Assembly: GCF_000526915.1 (NCBI RefSeq)
Contig: NZ_JAGZ01000002.1
Span: 1-64,000 of the forward strand
Length of the DNA: 64,000 bases
DNA from: Mycobacterium genavense ATCC 51234
GTDB lineage: Bacteria; Actinomycetota; Actinomycetes; Mycobacteriales; Mycobacteriaceae
Direction: 5' to 3'
In this document: one piece after another, positions 29,966-41,699 of the stretch
Layout of the letters: the number at the start of each line of letters is the position of its first letter
Numbering within the stretch: the first letter of the stretch is position 1
The notes under the pieces: model-generated
What the model saw: only the letters and a program-made list of their open reading frames with translations
Database searches by the model: none
What the model was told of the DNA's origin: nothing
Made by a program: the position numbers and the translations under genes

Positions 29966-30238
29966 ATGAAGTCGACCCGCACTACGAAAACCCTGAGAGC
30001 AATCGCTGCAGCGACCGGAGCAGTTGCTCTATTGCTGGCAGCGACAGGATGCTCTACAGCCGTAGGCGGCACGGGATGTTCCGCGGTGTGCCTAAGACCT
30101 TCCCCTGTAGTCAACCAGGGCAAGCGATTCCTAGCCCTAGATGACCAACCGGCGGCCCAGTCACGGGTAAAACCGCTTCGATATCGGCCAGTGCCTAGCC
30201 GCATCGGATCCTTGTTCAAGATATGTCGAATAATGTGA
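29966..30238 (+). CDS. Small putative lipoprotein
   Basis: A 90-codon gene with GGAAAGG upstream of the ATG. The N-terminus is a clear lipoprotein signal: MKSTRTTKTLRAI, a hydrophobic run, and the lipobox LLLAATGC, then STAVGGTG and CSAVC. The mature part is short and basic with no recognised domain. It shares its start and the lipobox-proximal GCSTAxGGTG with the copy at 30250, so the two are tandem paralogues. The C-terminal half may be out of frame, as its composition looks poor. Function unknown. Confidence 0.5.
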   Translation: MKSTRTTKTLRAIAAATGAVALLLAATGCSTAVGGTGCSAVCLRPSPVVNQGKRFLALDDQPAAQSRVKPLRYRPVPSRIGSLFKICRIM

Positions 30239-30249
30239 AAGGCATAGTC

Positions 30250-30418
30250 ATGAAGGCAATCACCCCGAAGAAAACCGTCAAAGCCCTCGCGGCTGCCGTG
30301 GGCGCGGCCGCCGTGTTGCTCTATACCTGGCTGCTCAACAGCCGCGGGCGGCACGGGCGCGCCTTTGGTCGATCTGCCGCCCGTAATCTCGATTCCCGGG
30401 GTTATCAGCATCCTCTAA
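30250..30418 (+). pseudogene. Small putative lipoprotein, tandem copy, frameshifted
   Basis: Starts MKAITPKKTVKALAAAVGAA followed by VLLYT, then, one frame over from about 30329, GCSTAAGGTGAPLVDLPPVI and a short tail to TAA at 30416-30418. Removing the T at 30328 joins the signal peptide to the lipobox Cys. The GCSTAxGGTG core is the same as in the copy at 29966. If repaired, the product is a lipoprotein of about 55 residues. Unrepaired, translation runs on in the first frame to 30513 as low-complexity sequence. Family unknown. Confidence 0.45.
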
Positions 30419-30473
30419 CCGTTCGGGCAGGCGGCCCGCCGGGAACCTCAGTTCCTGGTGGGCCGTCTTCCGT

Positions 30474-31439
30474 TCAGCTGATCGGCGCGGCCGAAGAACT
30501 CAGCCGCAGGTAGGCCTGGATCGTCGTTCCGGTGCTCGCGGTATGGGTCCGGACCAGATCCGAGATGGCGTTGACCAGAAACAATCCGCGGCTGGCGGGG
30601 CCGCTCGGCCCGGGGTCCAAGCGCCCGACCAGCGGATCCTCGAGGCGCCCGTTGTCGCGCGCCTCGCACACCAGGTGGTCGTCATCGCGCCAGAAGGCCA
30701 GCCGGCAGGCGCCATCGGTGTACATCAAGCTATTGGTGGCCAATTCGGTGGCCACCAATTGCAGGTCTTCGATGCCGTCTTGGGAAAGGCCGACCCACCC
30801 GGCGTAGTTGACGGCGAACGACCGCGCCGGGCGCAGGTCCGCGGACTTACGGACCATATAGGTCACGGCGCCCGGATTTGCCGGTAGCGGCTGATTGCAT
30901 TGCGCGAGTACGTCATCCGGCGCGTAGTCGGCGCTATGTTGCAGTGAACCGCGTTTCCACAGGAGCGGATGGGTCGCACGTGCGCTTGCCAGCACATCGT
31001 CGTCAAGCCGTTCCCCGTCAAACAGACACAGCGAGCTCAGCTGGCATCCTTCGAATGCGCTGTTGACCAGCGCCTCGTGCTGTTTGCAGGCCGCAAACTC
31101 GTCGGCGCTGCGCTCCGGCCAGCAGACTTCGCTGACAATGCGCACGCGCCGGCCGCCGTTCTCCTCGACAAAGGAGCCCTCCAGTGCCAGAAAGCGGCTG
31201 GGGTTGCGCGCCGCTTCGGCGACGTCGATCAGCTGCAGCCCCGCCGTCGAGCCCTGGCCGCCCAGCGCGTCGCTCAGCAAGCTCAAGTAGTCACCGGGCA
31301 CCGCCACCAGTACCGGCTCGTCCATCGCCAAGCCTTCGAGCGCGAAAGGCACCACCGCGTCCAGGAACTCCCGCTGCGAGTGGTACCAGAGCGCGGAATG
31401 AACCAAGCCTTGACGCTCGTTCTCCGTGCCCCTAATCAT
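30474..31439 (-). CDS. MEDS-domain protein with HATPase_c domain (RsbA-like anti-sigma regulator)
   Basis: A 321-residue two-domain protein. The N-terminal part (LVHSALWYHSQREFLDAVVP to about residue 180) is a MEDS domain, a sensory module first named from DcmR. The C-terminal part is a GHKL ATPase of the RsbW/SpoIIAB type: N-box LVATELATNSLMY, then VCEARDNGRLEDPLVG and the G-box region ASRGLFLVNAISDLV. This pairing is typical of actinobacterial regulators that act on anti-anti-sigma factors. The ATG at 31439 has GGGAG at a good distance; the frame extends 41 codons further up without a better start. No partner sigma or antagonist gene is adjacent. Confidence 0.75.
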   Translation of the reverse strand: MIRGTENERQGLVHSALWYHSQREFLDAVVPFALEGLAMDEPVLVAVPGDYLSLLSDALGGQGSTAGLQLIDVAEAARNPSRFLALEGSFVEENGGRRVRIVSEVCWPERSADEFAACKQHEALVNSAFEGCQLSSLCLFDGERLDDDVLASARATHPLLWKRGSLQHSADYAPDDVLAQCNQPLPANPGAVTYMVRKSADLRPARSFAVNYAGWVGLSQDGIEDLQLVATELATNSLMYTDGACRLAFWRDDDHLVCEARDNGRLEDPLVGRLDPGPSGPASRGLFLVNAISDLVRTHTASTGTTIQAYLRLSSSAAPIS

Positions 31440-31589
31440 TTCGGCGCTCCCGCTTTCCATCACCAATGCCAACCCCCAGCCGGACGGGCCCGCTACGTAT
31501 CCGCGCCCCATTACCCATGCCAGTACCCCACCCGCGCGATCCCTATGCAGGAAAGTGGTCACAAACCGGTTTCGGAAACCCGATGTACG

Positions 31590-33053
31590 TCACAGCCACC
31601 GGGAGGCGGCCGCATCGAGATGACGACGAATGCGGTAGTGCGCCAAGCTGTCATCGCCGGCCGCGATCGCGTCGAGAATCCGCAAGTGCGCGTGTTCGAC
31701 GGCGACGACGTCGTCGCGGGACGGCGGCTCCTGTCCGGTGCTGGACCAGTGCCGGCGGAACAACTCGACGATGATCCGCAAGAACAGGTCCAGCAACCCA
31801 TTGCCGGCCAGTTGCGCGAGCCCGATGTGGAACCGCGATTCCTCCGACGTTGCCTGGCGCGCGTCATCGACTGCGCGCGGGGTGCCCTCCAACGCGGACC
31901 GATGGGCGTGCAGGAAGGCAGCCACCTCGGGTTCGGCGCGCCGTGTGACGACCTTGGCGACGTTGTCGATCTCGATCGCGTCCCGCACGCAGCGCAGGTC
32001 TTCGCGGCTCGGCTTTCGGAATTGCAGATACAGCGCGATCGTGTCGATGCTGGCTTGCGCATAGGGTTTGGTCACGACCAGGCCGCCGCCGGGTCCCCGA
32101 CGCATCTGCGCGACCGAGTGGTATTCGAGCAGTCGCACCGCTTCGCGCAACACCGCGCGGCTCACCCGATACCGCTCCAGTAAAGCCGTCTCGGTGCCGA
32201 ACACCGATCCGACCTCCCAACCGCCGGAACCGATTTCGTCGCAGATGGCGGCCGCCACCACCTCTGCCAACTTGCCGCGCGGTACTTCGCCGTCGGCGGG
32301 CACACGCCGGCGACCGGTGCGTCCCTTGCGCGGTTGATGCTCTTGCAGCCAGACATTCACCGCTTCGACGTGGCGCTCGGACAGCGTCTTGGCGCGCGCT
32401 GCATCTCCGACTGTCACGGCGGCGGCGATGTCGAAATGGTCGTTGTGCATGTAGTCAAGCGCCTCGATGGCGTCGGCTGCCGAGTCGGTCCGCGACCGCA
32501 GCGCGTAACGGGTGGTAAGCCTCATCAACACGTCGATAAACAGTTGCAGGACCGGGTTTTCGACTGCTCCGCCAGCGCGATGTGGAACTCGTCGCGTGGC
32601 GCCGGCAGACCGGGGCGCCACTGTTGTTCCGCCCGCAACACCGCCCGCAGCCGGTCGATGCCGACTTCGTCGATGCCGTTCGGCCGCCAGCGAGGTCGCC
32701 AACGGCTCGAGGACCAGCCGCGCGTTCAACAGCTCAGCCAGCGTGACGCCGAGGTATTCGAGATAGATGACCACGGCGCGCGTCGCGGGCCCCGCGTCGG
32801 GTTCGCTGATCAGCAGGCCGCCGCCCGGTCAGCGCCGCATCCGGGCCACTTGATGGTGCTCGACGAGGCGAACGGCCTCCCGCAACACCGACCGGCTGAC
32901 GCCATAGCGCTGTTGCACCGCATGCTCGGAACCCAGCGACTCTCCGACCGGCCAGCCGCGGCGAACGATGTCCGCCTCTATATCGCGGGCAATCGTCGAG
33001 CCCAGCTTCTTGGTTCCGCCGACGGGCGGTGTGGGTCCTACCTGAAGCTCAAT
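31590..33053 (-). pseudogene. Double GntR/FCD regulator (Rv3060c type), broken
   Basis: A fused regulator with two GntR winged-helix domains, each followed by an FCD ligand domain. The N-terminal HTH reads YGVSRSVLREAVRLVEHHQV and the second YRVSRAVLREAVRLLEYHSV. Lesions: codon 32829-32831 is TGA where the second copy has Gly (MRRGPGGGL); within the first FCD domain a one-base insertion near 32679 (AER then IDEVGIDRLRA in the next frame) is cancelled by a missing A in an A run before NPVLQLFIDVL. No clear start codon is visible; the frame opens near 33053. The second half alone could still be translated from an internal GTG. GntR/FCD proteins sense small acids. Confidence 0.75.
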
Positions 33054-33074
33054 ACTGCACTCCCACAGCCATTC

Positions 33075-34261
33075 TCAGCAGGTAAGCAGCAAGCAACCCG
33101 CGACCGGGCCACCGCCCACGGAAACCACGCCGACCTCGGGACGCTGCGACACCTGCCGCTCCCCCGCTTCGCCGCGCAACTGCAGGCACCCTTCGTGCAG
33201 GGCCCAGTAGCCGTGCATGCGCCCGGCCGACAGCTGGCCACCGTAGGTGTTCAACGGCAGTTGCCCGTCGCGGGCGATCCGCGTACCGCCCTCGACGAAC
33301 GGGCCGGCCTCGCCGTCGCCGCAGATCCCCAGGGCTTCCAGCCACGCCAGGGTGAGGTAGGTGAAGACGTCGTACAGCTCGGCGACGGCGAGGTCGACGG
33401 GCTTCAACTCCGTGCGTGACCACATCTGCGCCGCGGCGTCCGACATCGCCATCTTCGGGTAGTCGTCGCGGTGGAACCAGCCACCGGCGCCGTCGGATCC
33501 GCCGATCGCCTCCACCCGCACCGGCCGGTGCGGGCAATCGGGACCGTAGTCGGCGTTGGACACGACGACCGCGATCGATCCGTCGATCGGCACGTCGCAG
33601 TCCAACAGCCCGAACGGCGTGGACACCAGCCGCGCCCCCAGGTAGTCGGACATGGTCATCGGCTCGCGGTACACCGCAAGCGGATTCAGCGCGGCGTTGC
33701 GCCTGCCGTTCAGCGCCAGCCAACCCAGCTGTTCCTTGGTGGTTCCATACAGCTCCATATGCCGACGACAGTTCAGCGCCAGCCAGTTCGCCGCCGAATA
33801 CGCCTGGGCCGCAACAAGATCGTTGGCATCGTCCATCGTGCCGACGGCGGGTTTCTCGGCGCCCTTTGGTGTTTCGAACATTCGCGCCAGCGGCGGAGCG
33901 GGCGCGAACTCTTGCTGCTTGACCGGCACCGTGCCGCCCAGCATTTGGATGGTCCGGTATACCACCACGTGCCGGGCCCGCCGCTCGGACACCGCGCGGC
34001 AGGCCGACATCACCGGGCTGAGCAGCCCCCGGTACCGAACCCGCTGCCGCAGTCCGCCGCCTCGATCCGCAGTTCGGCATTGACCTCTTCGGCCGGGGTA
34101 TCGCCCAGGGTCGCGATGCCGTCGATGTCGGCGGGCGCCAGGCCGGCGTCGGCGATCGCGGCGCGCACCGCTTCCATGGTCAGGTCTCGCCCCGGGATGC
34201 CGATCCGGAAAATACCGACACCGGATACGATCGCGTCTTTTCCGAAATACGCCATCCGCAC
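33075..34261 (-). pseudogene. Thiolase-fold lipid-transfer/acetyl-CoA acetyltransferase-like protein, one frameshift
   Basis: A non-decarboxylating thiolase-like protein of the Ltp/SCP-x group that mycobacteria use in steroid and lipid metabolism. The start (KDAIVSGVGIFRIGIPGRDL) and EAVRAAIADAGLAPADIDG are in one frame. LLSPVMSACRAVSERRARHV, the middle, and the C-terminal NTYGGQLSAGRMHGYWALHE are in another. The switch is in the C run at 34026-34030 (five; six would restore the frame). It is divergent from a DUF35 OB-fold gene; such pairs usually form complexes. As I recall the M. tuberculosis order, the GntR gene sits next to fadE22 without this pair, so it looks like an insertion. Confidence 0.75.
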
Positions 34262-34322
34262 CGCCCGTCAGAGAACCACGTGTCGTACGCACACCGAACC
34301 AATTGAGCGTACTGTATTGCCC

Positions 34323-34671
34323 GTGCCAGCGGAGTCGACGTCACAGCTGCTGATCGAGCATTGCGCCGATTGCTCGCGTTGGGTGCACCCCGCGACCGGC
34401 CAATGCCGGGACTGTGGCGCGACGTTGGTCGCGCGCCCCGTCTCCGGGCAGGGCACCGTGTTCACCTTCACGGTCAACCACCATCCGTACAACCCGGACA
34501 TCCCCCGTCCCCTACGTGATCGCCATCGTCGAGCTCGCCGAACAACCCGGGCTGCGAGTCGCCGCCAATATCGTTGACTGCGAACCAGATTCGGTGACAT
34601 GCGGGATGCCGGTGAGCATGCGGCCCGAGAGGGGCGCCGGCGGGGCGCCACTGTTCGCACCGGCTAGTTGA
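34323..34671 (+). pseudogene. DUF35 zinc-ribbon OB-fold protein, one frameshift
   Basis: A small acyl-CoA-binding partner protein. The rubredoxin-like zinc ribbon (HCADCSRW, then QCRDCGATL) is followed by an OB fold, GQGTVFTFTVNHHPYNPDIP. Then the frame shifts at the C run 34502-34506; with four Cs instead of five it would continue PVPYVIAIVELAEQPGLRVA to the stop. The start is probably GTG 34323. It diverges from the thiolase-like pseudogene, its likely partner (as ChsH2-Ltp2 in cholesterol side-chain loss). The 3' end overlaps fadE22 by 8 nt, tail to tail. Confidence 0.75.
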
Positions 34672-36841
34672 TCAGCGGGTCACGCGGCATGCCGAGGATC
34701 CGCTCGGCGATCTGGTTCCGGGTAACTTCCGAGGTACCGCCGGCAATCGCCATGCCGCGCGCGCCCATGATCAACCGGCCCGCCGCCGCTCCGGCCCCGT
34801 CGACCAGCGCGACCTCCGGGCCGGTGAGGGCGGCCATGATCGCGGCGCCCTCCACCATGTGCTCGGCCAGTTTCAGCTTGGTCACGTTGCCTTCCGGGCC
34901 CGGCCCCGCGCCTTCGACGCTGCGGGCCACCCGGCGCAGGTTGAGCAGCCGCAACGCGGTTTCGTTGGCCAGATAGGTCCCCACCCGGATGTCCGCGCCC
35001 GCCAACCGATCCGCGTGCTGCTTGGCCAGCTCGACGAGCGCGGTCGCCAAGCCCTCGTAGAAGGACCCACTGCCGCCGATGCTGACCCGCTCGTTGCCCA
35101 GCGTCGCCCGCGCGACCGTCCACCCCGAGTTGGGCGTTCCGACCACGTCTTCGTCGGGCACGAACAGGTCGTTGAAGAACACCTCGTTGAAGTCCGAGCC
35201 GCCGGTGATCTGCCGCAGCGGGCGCACCTCGACCTCGGGAGCCTTCATGTCGACGATCACCGTGGTGATGCCGGCGTGCTTGGGCGCATCGGGGTCGGTG
35301 CGCACGGTGGCCAGGCCCCGCGCGCAGTAGTGGGCCCCGCTGGTCCACACCTTTTGGCCGTTGATCTTCCAGCCGCCCTCCACCCGGGTGGCCCTGGTCT
35401 TGATCGACGCCGCGTCCGAGCCCGCCTCGGGTTCGGAGAACAGCTGGCACCAGATCTCGTCCTTGCGTAACGCCTTCTCGACGAATCTTTCGATCTGCCG
35501 ATCAGTTCCGTGCTGGATGAGGGTCAGGATCACCCACCCGGTGATGCCGTAGTCGGGCCTCTTGATGCCGGCCGCGCGGAACTCTTCCTCGATGACCAAC
35601 TGTTCCACCGCGTCGGCGGCCAAACCCCACGGCTTGGGCCAGTGCGGCATCACGTAGCCGGTCGCGATCAGCTTGTCGCGTTGTGCCTGCTTGTCCAGGG
35701 CGGCCAGCTCGGCGGCGGCGGCACGGATGCGGGTGCGCAGCTCCTCGGCCTCGGGAGGCAGATCCAGGCTGTTCTCCCGGACCGCACCCGCCGCGGTGCG
35801 CTCGAACACGTCGCGGGCCGGGGCGTCACCACCGAACAGCGCCGAGGTCACCAGTGCCCGGCGCAGATGCAGGTGCGCGTCGTGCTCCCAGGTGAAGCCG
35901 ATACCGCCGTGCACCTGAATGTTGAGTTCGGCGTTGCGCGCGTACGCCGGAAAGGCCAGTGTCGCAGCGACTGCCGCGATCAGTCGGAACTGCGTTTCGT
36001 CTTCGGATGAGTCTTCGGCGGCCGCACGCGAGGCATCCCAGACCGCGGCCGTCGCCGACTCCACGGCGACGAGCATGTTCGCGCAATGGTGCTTGACGGC
36101 CTGGAAGGTGGCGATGGCGCGGCCGAATTGCTGGCGCACCTTGGCGTACTCGACGGCGGCGTCGACGCAGTCGGATGCCCCGCCGACCGCCTCGGCGGCC
36201 AGCAGGGTCCGGGCCCGGGCCAGCGCCGATTCCCGCGCCCCCGCGATGATGTCGGCGGAACCGACGCTCACGTTGTCCAGCCGGACCCGCCCGGACCGCC
36301 GGGTCGGGTCGAGGTTGTCGGGGACCTCGACCGAGACACCGGCGCGACCGCGGTCCAGCAGCAGAACATCGTCGCCGGCGGCGATCAGCAGCAGGTCGGC
36401 CAGGCCCGCGCCCAGCACCACTCCGGCCTCGCCGTCGGCGACACCGTCTTTGACCCACACCCGGCCGTCCAGCCCGATGCCCGCGGTGACCGATCCATCG
36501 ATCAGGCCCGGCAGCAACCGCGATTGTTGTTCTGCTGAACCATTTTTAGCGATCACGGACGACGCGATCACCGTCGGGACGAAGGGACCGGGAGCGACCG
36601 CGCGGCCGAGCTCTTCGACCACCACGACCAGCTCGGGCAATCCGTAGCCGGACCCGCCGTGTTCCTCGTCGATGTGCAGGCCGAGCCAGCCGAGTTCGAC
36701 GATGCCGGGCCAGAACGTGGGGCGGCCCTCGTCGGGGCTGTCCAGCAGTGCCCGCGCCGCCGGGCGCGCCTTCTGCGACGTCATGAACGCGCGAGCGACC
36801 TCGGCGAGCTCGCGATGGTCGTCGGTAAGTGCGATACCCAT
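34664..36841 (-). CDS. fadE22: Tandem-domain acyl-CoA dehydrogenase FadE22
   Basis: A 725-residue protein made of two fused acyl-CoA dehydrogenase domains, as in Rv3061c (about 721). The first half (residues 1-360) is degenerate-looking but ends in QVHGGIGFTWEHDAHLH. The second half has the substrate and FAD segments WCQLFSEPEAGSDAASI, INGQKVWTSGAH and the C-terminal GGTSEVTRNQIAERILG. These enzymes oxidise acyl-CoA in beta-oxidation. Which half is catalytic is not certain. The frame is open for 2.2 kb without lesions. The ATG at 36841 is preceded by a run of purines (GAGGAGG) as ribosome site. Confidence 0.93.
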   Translation of the reverse strand: MGIALTDDHRELAEVARAFMTSQKARPAARALLDSPDEGRPTFWPGIVELGWLGLHIDEEHGGSGYGLPELVVVVEELGRAVAPGPFVPTVIASSVIAKNGSAEQQSRLLPGLIDGSVTAGIGLDGRVWVKDGVADGEAGVVLGAGLADLLLIAAGDDVLLLDRGRAGVSVEVPDNLDPTRRSGRVRLDNVSVGSADIIAGARESALARARTLLAAEAVGGASDCVDAAVEYAKVRQQFGRAIATFQAVKHHCANMLVAVESATAAVWDASRAAAEDSSEDETQFRLIAAVAATLAFPAYARNAELNIQVHGGIGFTWEHDAHLHLRRALVTSALFGGDAPARDVFERTAAGAVRENSLDLPPEAEELRTRIRAAAAELAALDKQAQRDKLIATGYVMPHWPKPWGLAADAVEQLVIEEEFRAAGIKRPDYGITGWVILTLIQHGTDRQIERFVEKALRKDEIWCQLFSEPEAGSDAASIKTRATRVEGGWKINGQKVWTSGAHYCARGLATVRTDPDAPKHAGITTVIVDMKAPEVEVRPLRQITGGSDFNEVFFNDLFVPDEDVVGTPNSGWTVARATLGNERVSIGGSGSFYEGLATALVELAKQHADRLAGADIRVGTYLANETALRLLNLRRVARSVEGAGPGPEGNVTKLKLAEHMVEGAAIMAALTGPEVALVDGAGAAAGRLIMGARGMAIAGGTSEVTRNQIAERILGMPRDPLIN

Positions 36842-36964
36842 GGGGACCTCCTCGCGCCAGTACCCGCTCCGCCGGGTGGTCAGCCGGCCCCGCTCCGAGG
36901 GGAAGCGGGGCGGCTGCCTAAAGAGTGTACTTATTGCGCTCGGGCCGATAGCGGCCCCCTACTG

Positions 36965-37723
36965 CTATTTGGGCGCGAAACGCTGTCCCGCGTCCAGGCG
37001 CAGGCACTGACCGTTGAGCATCGGGTTGTCGACGATGGCCAACGCCAGCTTGGCGTACTCCTCGGGCCGGCCCATCCGCTTGGGGAAGGCCGCGTCGCGG
37101 GTCAGCGTCGCCGCCATCTCGTCGGGGACCATCGAGGTCAGGCCGGTGAGGAACAGGCTCGGGGCGATGGCCAGCGCCCGGATCCCCATCGATCCCAGGT
37201 CGCGGGCCATGGTCAGGCACATGCCCGCGATCGCAGCCTTGGCGGCGGTGTAGGCGACCTGCCCGATCTGACCTTCGAAGGCCGCGATCGAAGCGGTGTT
37301 GATGATGACGCCGCGCTCTTCGTCCTCGGGCTCGTTCTTGGCCATGTGCGCGGCGGCCAGCCGGCTGATGTTGAAGGTGGCGATCAGGTTGAGATCGATA
37401 ACCGATTGGAAGGATTCGAGATCGTGGGGGCCCGACTTGGTCAACGTGCGCTTGGCGATGCCGCCACCGGCCGTGGTGACGACGACGTGCAGGCCGCCCA
37501 GCTTGTCGACCGCGGTCTGCAGGGTCTCCTCGGTGCCGGCGTAGTCGGTGACATCGACCGGGTAGAACGCACCGCCGATGCCTTCGGCGACCGCTTTTCC
37601 GTCGGACCCCTCGCGGTCGAGGACGGCGACATCCGCACCGCGCTCGGCGAACAGTTCGGCCGTGGCCCGACCCATCCCCGACGCGCCGCCGATGACGACG
37701 GCCTTCTTCCCATTGATCTCCAT
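36965..37723 (-). CDS. SDR oxidoreductase, 3-hydroxyacyl-CoA dehydrogenase type-2-like
   Basis: A 252-residue classical SDR. The cofactor site is VVIGGASGMGRATAELF, followed by DREG (a pattern that favours NAD), TTAGGG, the catalytic Ser in NTASIAAFEGQIGQ and Tyr-Lys in YTAAKAAIAGM. The pattern AFEGQIGQ and APSLFLTGL matches the HSD17B10-like group that oxidises 3-hydroxyacyl-CoA, which fits its position upstream of fadE22 on the same strand. It diverges from ligB. Confidence 0.88.
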   Translation of the reverse strand: MEINGKKAVVIGGASGMGRATAELFAERGADVAVLDREGSDGKAVAEGIGGAFYPVDVTDYAGTEETLQTAVDKLGGLHVVVTTAGGGIAKRTLTKSGPHDLESFQSVIDLNLIATFNISRLAAAHMAKNEPEDEERGVIINTASIAAFEGQIGQVAYTAAKAAIAGMCLTMARDLGSMGIRALAIAPSLFLTGLTSMVPDEMAATLTRDAAFPKRMGRPEEYAKLALAIVDNPMLNGQCLRLDAGQRFAPK

Positions 37724-37764
37724 CCGGACGTCTCCTTTTTGGGTTGTCAGATCATGTGCAATCT

Positions 37765-37774
37765 GTAACGTTAC
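37765..37774. promoter_or_regulatory. Palindromic operator candidate
   Basis: GTAACGTTAC is a perfect 10-bp palindrome located 42 nt upstream of the SDR start and 62 nt upstream of ligB. It has the look of a TetR/FadR-class operator, but palindromes this short can occur by chance. Confidence 0.35.
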
Positions 37775-37835
37775 GCAGGAACGCTAGCGTGTCCGCCCGG
37801 CAGGGTTGTCACCGAGCCATGCCAAGCTGGCAAAC

Positions 37836-39362
37836 GTGCTTCTTCTCGAGGTGGTGGCCACGTCGACCGACGTCGGCGCCACGTCGTCCCGGCTGACCAA
37901 GGTCGCGCGCATCGCGGACCTGCTGACCCGCGCCGCACCCGACCCGGAGGTGGTCGCGATCGTGGTGTCGTGGCTCTCCGGTGAGCTGCCCCAACGTCAG
38001 ATCGGCGTGGGCTGGGTGTCGTTGCGGTTGCGCCCGGCACCGGCCGCCGAGCCGCAGCTCACCGTCGCCGGCGTGCATGCCGCCTTCCCCGAGATCGGCG
38101 CCATCTCGGGGAAGGGATCGCAGGCGCGACGCGCCGAACTGCTCGCGACGCTGTTCGCCGCCGCCACCGAATCCGAGCAGACGTTCCTGGTGCGGCTGCT
38201 CTCCGGCGAGCTGCGCCAGGGCGCACTGGCCGGGATCATGGCCGACGCGGTGGCCAAGGCCGCCGGCATTCCGGCCGCCGCGGTCCAGCGCGCGGCGATG
38301 CTGGGCGGGGATCTGCCGTCGGCGGCGGCGGCCGCACTGTCCGGTGGCGCGGTCGCGCTGCAGGCATTCACGCTGCGGGTGGGCCAACCGGTCGGTCCGA
38401 TGCTGGCGCAGACCGCGGCCAGCGTCGTCGACGCGCTCGAAAAGCACGGCGGTAGAACGATTTTCGAGGCGAAGCTGGACGGCACGCGGGTGCAGATCCA
38501 CCGTGCCGGGGATGCGGTCACGGTCTACACCCGAAGCCTGGACGACGTCACCGCCCGGCTGCCCGAGGTGGTGGAGGCGACGCTGGCGCTGCCGGTGCGC
38601 GACCTGATCGCCGACGGCGAGGCGATCGCGCTGCGACCCGACAATCGGCCGCACCGCTTTCAGGTCACCGCCTCCCGCTTCGGCCGATCGGTCGACGTGG
38701 TGGCAGCCCAAGCGGCGCAACCGTTTTCGGTGTTCTTCTTCGACCTGCTGCACTACGACGGTGTCGATGTGCTCGACGCGCCGACTACCGAGCGGCTGGC
38801 CGCTTTGGACGCGTTGGTGCCGGCCTCCCAGCGGGTCGACCGGCTTGCCACTTCCGATCCCGATGCCGCCGCGTCGTTTCTGCAGGCGACGCTGGCGGCC
38901 GGTCACGAGGGCGTGATGGCAAAAGCGCCGGGCGCGCCCTACCTGGCCGGCCGTCGCGGAGCGGGCTGGCTCAAGGTCAAGCCGGTGCACACCCTGGATT
39001 TGGTGGTGCTCGCCGTGGAATGGGGTTCGGGACGTCGCAGCGGCAAACTGTCCAACATCCATCTGGGCGCACGCGATGCAACCGGCGAATTCATCATGGT
39101 GGGAAAGACTTTCAAGGGCATGACCGATGCCATGCTGGACTGGCAGACGGCGCGATTCAGCGAACTTGCCGTCGGGTCGACGGACGGATACGTGGTGCGG
39201 TTGCGGCCCGAGCAGGTCGTCGAGATCGCGCTCGACGGCGTGCAGCGCTCGACGCGTTATCCGGGCGGACTGGCGCTGCGGTTTGCCCGGGTGGTGCGCT
39301 ATCGCGACGATAAGAGCCCGGCCGAGGCCGACACCATCGACAACGTCCGTGCCCTGTACTAA
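37836..39362 (+). CDS. ligB: ATP-dependent DNA ligase LigB
   Basis: A 508-residue ATP-dependent DNA ligase equivalent to Rv3062. The N-terminal DNA-binding domain (residues 1-190) precedes the nucleotidyltransferase core with the adenylated Lys213 in FEAKLDGTR and motif [14 protein letters not shown]. Motif V is [14 protein letters not shown], followed by an OB-fold C-terminus. The GTG at 37836 gives the expected N-terminus [10 protein letters not shown]; a longer frame to 37806 lacks support. LigB joins nicks but is not essential in M. tuberculosis, where LigA does replication. The frame is intact. Confidence 0.94.
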   Translation: MLLLEVVATSTDVGATSSRLTKVARIADLLTRAAPDPEVVAIVVSWLSGELPQRQIGVGWVSLRLRPAPAAEPQLTVAGVHAAFPEIGAISGKGSQARRAELLATLFAAATESEQTFLVRLLSGELRQGALAGIMADAVAKAAGIPAAAVQRAAMLGGDLPSAAAAALSGGAVALQAFTLRVGQPVGPMLAQTAASVVDALEKHGGRTIFEAKLDGTRVQIHRAGDAVTVYTRSLDDVTARLPEVVEATLALPVRDLIADGEAIALRPDNRPHRFQVTASRFGRSVDVVAAQAAQPFSVFFFDLLHYDGVDVLDAPTTERLAALDALVPASQRVDRLATSDPDAAASFLQATLAAGHEGVMAKAPGAPYLAGRRGAGWLKVKPVHTLDLVVLAVEWGSGRRSGKLSNIHLGARDATGEFIMVGKTFKGMTDAMLDWQTARFSELAVGSTDGYVVRLRPEQVVEIALDGVQRSTRYPGGLALRFARVVRYRDDKSPAEADTIDNVRALY

Positions 39363-39400
39363 TTGGGCCGGGCGGAAGACGCCCTGCCGTCGTAGGGTGT

Positions 39401-41660
<2,260 letters not shown>

Positions 41661-41699
41661 AGTCCCGAATTTCGCTGCACCGCCCTAAGATTGTGCGGA

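Noticed and set aside
29476..30411. Long minus-strand frame across the lipoprotein island
   Set aside because: It runs antisense to two frames with clear signal peptides and includes the palindrome and the CRP-like site; it shows no domain and poor codon pattern.
33049..34080. Overlapping 343-codon minus-strand frame in the thiolase-like gene
   Set aside because: It is an alternative frame of the thiolase-like sequence, with Arg/Gly/Ala repeats and no conserved motif.
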